This document shows positions 4,880 to 8,632 of a stretch of 8,632 nucleotides of DNA, one piece after another. Source of the stretch: Allomuricauda sp. GTDB taxonomy: Bacteria; Bacteroidota; Bacteroidia; Flavobacteriales; Flavobacteriaceae. The notes below the pieces were generated by a model, which did not search any database, was not told the DNA's origin, and worked only from the letters and a program-made list of their open reading frames with translations. Location of the stretch: positions 1 through 8,632 of the forward strand of contig JANQOD010000028.1 in NCBI GenBank assembly GCA_028289745.1, given 5' to 3'. Numbering within the stretch: position 1 is the stretch's first letter; each line of letters starts with the position of its first letter. The position numbers and the translations under genes are program-made.

Positions 4880-7531
4880 TTAAAATTGTTGACCGATGAT
4901 GAAGTGGGTCTGCCAACCACTTGGGCCTATAGAGCCCGGATTGGCATCTGTATCGAAGCCATACCCGAAGTCTATCCCCAAGAGACCAAATGCCGGCATG
5001 AAAATTCGCAGCCCCAATCCAGCCGATCTCTTTAACTCAAACGGATTAAAGCTATTAAAATTGTTAAATGAGTTACCCGCCTCCAAAAAAGCAAGTCCAT
5101 AAATAGAAGCCGATGGTTTCAGGGTAAACGGATACCGCAGTTCCAACGAGAACTTATTGTATATCAATCCACCCTCCCGTTCTTGTTGACCTGTAATGGG
5201 GTTTACACTCAACGGGGTCAGTGAGTTGTTCTCATAGCCCCTTAACTGCACTATATCACGACCATCCAAAGTGAAATTTCCAAGGCCATCGCCCCCGACA
5301 AAAAATCGTTCGAAAGGCACGTCTCCGATATCATTGTTGTAATTGCCCAAGAAACCAAACTCGGCATTGGTACGGAGTACCAGTTTGTCGACCAATCTTG
5401 TGAACCAATCACCACGGAATTTTACTTTGTAGTATTCCAATAATTTGAAGCGTTCTTCTTCAATTTCTTGTAATTCGTTGATTTCAGCTGTGGTAAGTGG
5501 CGTTCCATCAGTAGCGCTTTCAGCAATCTCATCGCTTCTTTCTTTCAGGGCCTTGAAATCTTTGCTGCTGAAAAGCGAATAAGGAGGTGTAAATTTCGCC
5601 GTGATCTCGAAATTGGAACCTGTTAAGGGAAATATTCGGCTAGGTCCTTGAGAGCTTCTTGAAATACCGAGAGTATACGTCAAAGCATTAGAGGTGCCAT
5701 TACCAAAGTTGAACAGGCCAATGTTATAGTTATTGAAATCATATAATTGATACCCCAATGCATGGGATATGGTAAAGAAATCATCTGGCCATTGTACCCT
5801 CTTGGCCAAACCCGCTGAAACACCAGTGATTGAAAAGCCCCGATCCCTATCTACATCAAACCGATTTCTGCTCGTCGGGTCAAACTCGGTAGCAAACTGT
5901 TGGGTTCTTGAGAATGAGAGGTTAAAGCGTACAGGTTTTTTGCCGCCCAACCAGGGTTCTGCAAAGTTTAAGCTATAAACCCTGAACGTTCTACTCGCCT
6001 GCACACGCAACGCGAAGGTTTGCCCATCACCCATGGGCACGGGTTTGTACGCCTCGCCATTGAAGATATTCTGTAATGAGAAATTGTTGAATGAAAGGCC
6101 CAAGGTGCCAATAAAGCCGCCACCGCCATAGCCACCTTGCAATTCTATCTGGCTTGAACCTGCCTCTACCAAACTATACTTGATGTCGACGGTACCTGTA
6201 TTCGGGTTTGGATTTTCAACATCAGGTACAATTTGTTCCGCATCAAAAAAGCCCAACTGGCCCAATTCCCTAATACTTCTAACTATGTTTTCTTTGCTGT
6301 ATTTCTGCCCGGGGCGGGTTCTCAATTCCCTATAGACCACATGGTCATTGGTCTTGTCGTTGCCCACTACCGTGACATGGTCAAGAAAGGTCTCTTTGCC
6401 TTCGATGATCCGTATTTCAAAATCGATGGTATCGTTTACCGCTGAAACCTCAATAGGGTTTATTCTTGAGAAAAGATATCCGTTGTTCTGATAGAGGTTG
6501 GTCAAATCTTCGGCATCAGGCTTTGTATCGTCAGCTATGCGTTTTTTCAAGAGCACACCATTATAAGTGTCTCCTTTTTTTATTCCCAAGACTTGACTCA
6601 ACTGCCTATCGGTGTAGACCGAATTGCCAACAAATTCAATATTGCCAAAGTAATACTTGTTGCCTTCTTCTACCTCGATCTTTAGTTTAATGTTCTTGTC
6701 ATCAACCTTTATAAAGGTATCAGACAATATTCGGGCATCGCGATAACCCCTTTCGGCATAGGTATCGATAAGGTTATCTAAATCTTCTTTATAGTCTTCC
6801 TCAATATACTTTGATTTTTTCCAGAAACGGTAGAGTTTCTTTTTCTTGGTATTCTTCAGTGATTTTCGCAATCTTTTATTGGAAAGCTTTTCATTGCCCT
6901 CAAACTCAATGGCATTGATTTTGACCTTATCACCTTTTTTGACACTGATTACCATATTCTGTGTATTGGTACCGGTCGTATCAGGTGCTGTCACAATGTT
7001 CACCTTTGTATTTAGATAGCCCTGCTTCTTGTATTTGTTCTGCAAAAAGTTTTTGGTGTTGGCAATTAGGCTTTCGGTGATCTTTTTGCCCTTTTTTAAA
7101 TCGGTATCGTTGATAATGTCATCTATCTTGCGTTTTTTGACTCCATATATGGTGACATTTTGCAATGTGGGGCGTTCTAAGATATTAAGCTCAAGAAATA
7201 TCTTTTCCCCTTCTATTTTTGTGTAGTACATAGAGACATCGCTGAATAGTTCGAGTCCCCATAATTTTTTAATAACGGCACTGATCTCTTCACCAGGAAC
7301 CATAATCTTCTGACCGATTCGAAGACCTGTATACGTCTTTACGGTTTGCTCGTTATAACTTTCTAGACCGGTGACCTCTATTCCGGCCAGAACATATTCC
7401 TTGCCACTTTCCAAAGAGATTTCTTGGGCTTTGAGCAAAGGCTGACAAAGAATTAGTAGAAGTAAAGTTGCTAGGGATCGGCACAGGTGTTTCTTTAGTC
7501 CGTCAACTAAGTTGTTCGCTAGTTTTTCCAA
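4880..7531 (-). CDS. bamA: Outer membrane protein assembly factor BamA (Omp85)
   Basis: This 883-residue protein is the core of the BAM machine that folds beta-barrel proteins into the outer membrane. After a signal peptide (hydrophobic LATLLLLILCQPLL, likely cut at LKA|Q, residue 35/36) come five POTRA domains at about 47-120, 123-198, 203-290, 294-378 and 381-456. Each opens with a strand such as IEVTG, VTIYG, IEFEG, IEFVG or VTVVG. The C-terminal Omp85 barrel (about 457-883) has the conserved loop-6 motif LRGY (763-766) and ends in Phe883, as barrel substrates do. A Glu/Lys-rich segment at about 654-700 is probably an extracellular loop. The gene begins 29 nt inside uppS and translation is probably coupled to it. 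No in-frame ATG or GTG exists between the upstream stop codon and the signal peptide, so TTG 7531-7529 is the best available start. Confidence 0.95.
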   Translation of the reverse strand: MEKLANNLVDGLKKHLCRSLATLLLLILCQPLLKAQEISLESGKEYVLAGIEVTGLESYNEQTVKTYTGLRIGQKIMVPGEEISAVIKKLWGLELFSDVSMYYTKIEGEKIFLELNILERPTLQNVTIYGVKKRKIDDIINDTDLKKGKKITESLIANTKNFLQNKYKKQGYLNTKVNIVTAPDTTGTNTQNMVISVKKGDKVKINAIEFEGNEKLSNKRLRKSLKNTKKKKLYRFWKKSKYIEEDYKEDLDNLIDTYAERGYRDARILSDTFIKVDDKNIKLKIEVEEGNKYYFGNIEFVGNSVYTDRQLSQVLGIKKGDTYNGVLLKKRIADDTKPDAEDLTNLYQNNGYLFSRINPIEVSAVNDTIDFEIRIIEGKETFLDHVTVVGNDKTNDHVVYRELRTRPGQKYSKENIVRSIRELGQLGFFDAEQIVPDVENPNPNTGTVDIKYSLVEAGSSQIELQGGYGGGGFIGTLGLSFNNFSLQNIFNGEAYKPVPMGDGQTFALRVQASRTFRVYSLNFAEPWLGGKKPVRFNLSFSRTQQFATEFDPTSRNRFDVDRDRGFSITGVSAGLAKRVQWPDDFFTISHALGYQLYDFNNYNIGLFNFGNGTSNALTYTLGISRSSQGPSRIFPLTGSNFEITAKFTPPYSLFSSKDFKALKERSDEIAESATDGTPLTTAEINELQEIEEERFKLLEYYKVKFRGDWFTRLVDKLVLRTNAEFGFLGNYNNDIGDVPFERFFVGGDGLGNFTLDGRDIVQLRGYENNSLTPLSVNPITGQQEREGGLIYNKFSLELRYPFTLKPSASIYGLAFLEAGNSFNNFNSFNPFELKRSAGLGLRIFMPAFGLLGIDFGYGFDTDANPGSIGPSGWQTHFIIGQQF

Positions 7532-8243
7532 ATCTTCGTTCTCTATTTTGGTAACTTAAGATAGCTTGCATCAAATGTTGCTCGCTAAAATCGGGCCAAA
7601 ATACGTCAATAAAATATAATTCGGCATAGGCTATCTGCCAAAGCAAAAAATTGCTTATCCTGTGCTCGCCACTGGTACGGATAAGCAAATCAACGTCTGG
7701 CAAAGAATGCGTGTAAAGATGGGCATTTATAACGGCTTCATCAATATTTTCAGGCGAAATTATGTTATTTTTAACTTTGGAACTTATGGCTTTTACAGCG
7801 GTTTTTATCTCTTCCCTTGACCCATAGCTAAGGGCCAATGTCAAAGTCATTCCAGCATTTGCCGATGTCTTTTCAATGACCTCTTTCAATTCGTTGGATG
7901 CTTTCTTGGGGAGGGAATCCAATCTTCCAATGGCATTTAAGCGAATATTGTTTTTGTTGAGGGTTTTGAGTTCTTTTCTAAGTGAGGCCACCAAAAGCCG
8001 CATGAGTGTTTCAACCTCTAATTTGGGCCTGTTCCAGTTTTCGGTAGAAAAAGCATAGAGCGTGAGGTACTGTATTTGCAGGCGGGCACATTGCTCAACG
8101 GTGCTTCTTACGGCTTCGACGCCATGTTCATGCCCGAAAATACGCATCTTGCCGCGCTGCTTGGCCCATCGTCCGTTGCCGTCCATGATAATGGCAACAT
8201 GTTTGGGAAGCTTTTCAGCTTCTATTTCTTCACTGTTGTTCAT
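7503..8243 (-). CDS. uppS: Isoprenyl transferase (undecaprenyl diphosphate synthase)
   Basis: This 246-residue cis-prenyltransferase adds isopentenyl units to farnesyl diphosphate to make undecaprenyl diphosphate, the lipid carrier for peptidoglycan and surface glycans. It works at the cytoplasmic membrane face. Seen: the signature HVAIIMDGNGRWAK with the Mg-binding Asp21, FGHEHGVEAVR (36-46), YAFSTENWNRP (63-73), and DLLIRTSGEHRISNFLLWQ (185-203) with Arg189 and Arg195 for IPP binding, followed by AYAE with Glu208. All key residues are present. ATG 8243-8241 is chosen over TTG 8252, which would overlap porG and add only three residues. It starts one nucleotide after the porG stop codon (TAA G ATG) and its last 29 nt overlap bamA, so porG, uppS and bamA form one tightly coupled unit. 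Confidence 0.96.
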   Translation of the reverse strand: MNNSEEIEAEKLPKHVAIIMDGNGRWAKQRGKMRIFGHEHGVEAVRSTVEQCARLQIQYLTLYAFSTENWNRPKLEVETLMRLLVASLRKELKTLNKNNIRLNAIGRLDSLPKKASNELKEVIEKTSANAGMTLTLALSYGSREEIKTAVKAISSKVKNNIISPENIDEAVINAHLYTHSLPDVDLLIRTSGEHRISNFLLWQIAYAELYFIDVFWPDFSEQHLMQAILSYQNRERRFGKTSEQLS

Positions 8244-8244
8244 C

Positions 8245-8632
8245 TTACTCAAAACAATCTTGGCAAGGCTTGCGCCCGAAAGTATATGTCAGGGTGAATC
8301 CTGAGAACACATACCAATCATCGCTCAAAATATTGCCGAACCTAAATTGTTCAAAGTTAGAATTTTCAGGATTACTGGCATCTAAATTGTCGGTAAAGGT
8401 GTAACGCGCCCCTATCTCTGCACCCAAAATCAAAAATTGGTTAAGGCGAAGTTTCGCCCCGACCGTCATGGGTATGGCAAAGCTACCATCTTTTTGGCCA
8501 ATATCCTGCACTTGTAATGCATCAAAATAGTTGAAATCGTATCGAAAATAAGTTACCCCGGTATAGAGATAAGGTGTGAACGCAGATCCCAGCCTATGAA
8601 GGTTGTATTCTACGAAATTGAACTCAAGGCCC
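8245..8632 (-). CDS. porG: PorG-family (DUF6089) outer-membrane beta-barrel protein, C-terminal part
   Basis: The frame is open from the right edge of the window to TAA (8247-8245), giving the last 128 residues; the start lies beyond 8632. The visible part alternates aromatic and hydrophobic with polar residues as barrel strands do: LEFNFVEYNLHRLG, FTPYLYTGVTYFRYDF, FLILGAEIGARYTFTDNLD, and WYVFSGFTLTYTFGRKPCQDC at the C-terminus. The LEFNFxEYN segment, FTPYLYTGVTYFRY and the TYTFGRKPC ending are what I recognise from the DUF6089/PorG proteins next to uppS and bamA in Flavobacteriaceae. PorG is a component of the type IX secretion system, associated with the outer membrane. Its place beside bamA fits a protein needing the BAM machine. 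A GTG at 8511 is an internal valine codon, not a start. The family call rests on motif memory and gene order. Confidence 0.85.
   Translation of the reverse strand, partial: GLEFNFVEYNLHRLGSAFTPYLYTGVTYFRYDFNYFDALQVQDIGQKDGSFAIPMTVGAKLRLNQFLILGAEIGARYTFTDNLDASNPENSNFEQFRFGNILSDDWYVFSGFTLTYTFGRKPCQDCFE

Noticed and set aside
8245..8511. Separate 88-residue gene starting at GTG 8511
   Set aside because: The frame stays open to the window edge and the upstream residues carry the PorG-family barrel motifs, so this is the end of a longer gene.

Overview
The window looks like chromosomal DNA from a member of the family Flavobacteriaceae (phylum Bacteroidota). The evidence is the gene order porG-uppS-bamA-ompH-ompH-murI, the Bacteroidota-type BamA and PorG proteins, the lack of Shine-Dalgarno-like leaders, and a short dispersed palindrome typical of these genomes at the dfr start. 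Base composition is moderate (GC in the low to mid 40s by eye). Genus cannot be fixed from the sequence alone.

Layout. On the + strand, the 3' end of a 2TM-domain membrane protein (1-222) is followed 20 bp later by a complete dihydrofolate reductase gene (243-737). A 187-bp non-coding gap rich in small inverted repeats leads to a 526-residue predicted lipoprotein (925-2505). This protein joins a sorbosone/PVC-type dehydrogenase beta-propeller to a C-terminal cytochrome c-like haem domain. It converges on the remaining genes, which all lie on the - strand: porG (cut by the right edge, 8632-8245), uppS (8243-7503), bamA (7531-4880), a long ompH (4775-3936), a short ompH (3883-3374) and murI (3305-2523).

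The minus-strand block is a cell-envelope assembly operon. UppS makes the C55 lipid carrier for wall precursors and MurI makes D-glutamate for peptidoglycan. The two OmpH/Skp-like proteins are probable periplasmic chaperones for outer-membrane proteins. BamA inserts those proteins into the outer membrane, and PorG is an outer-membrane-associated part of the type IX secretion apparatus. Genes are packed tightly from porG to bamA (1-nt gap, then a 29-nt overlap). A 104-bp gap before the first ompH carries a good flavobacterial -7 element, and a strong intrinsic terminator sits after the second ompH, directly in front of murI.

No mobile element, CRISPR array, tRNA or rRNA was seen, and I found no clearly new multi-gene system. 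The points most worth a second look are the terminator 8 nt before the murI start codon, the absence of any ATG or GTG start for bamA, the dispersed palindrome that supplies the dfr start codon, and the haem-fused dehydrogenase lipoprotein with its structured leader.
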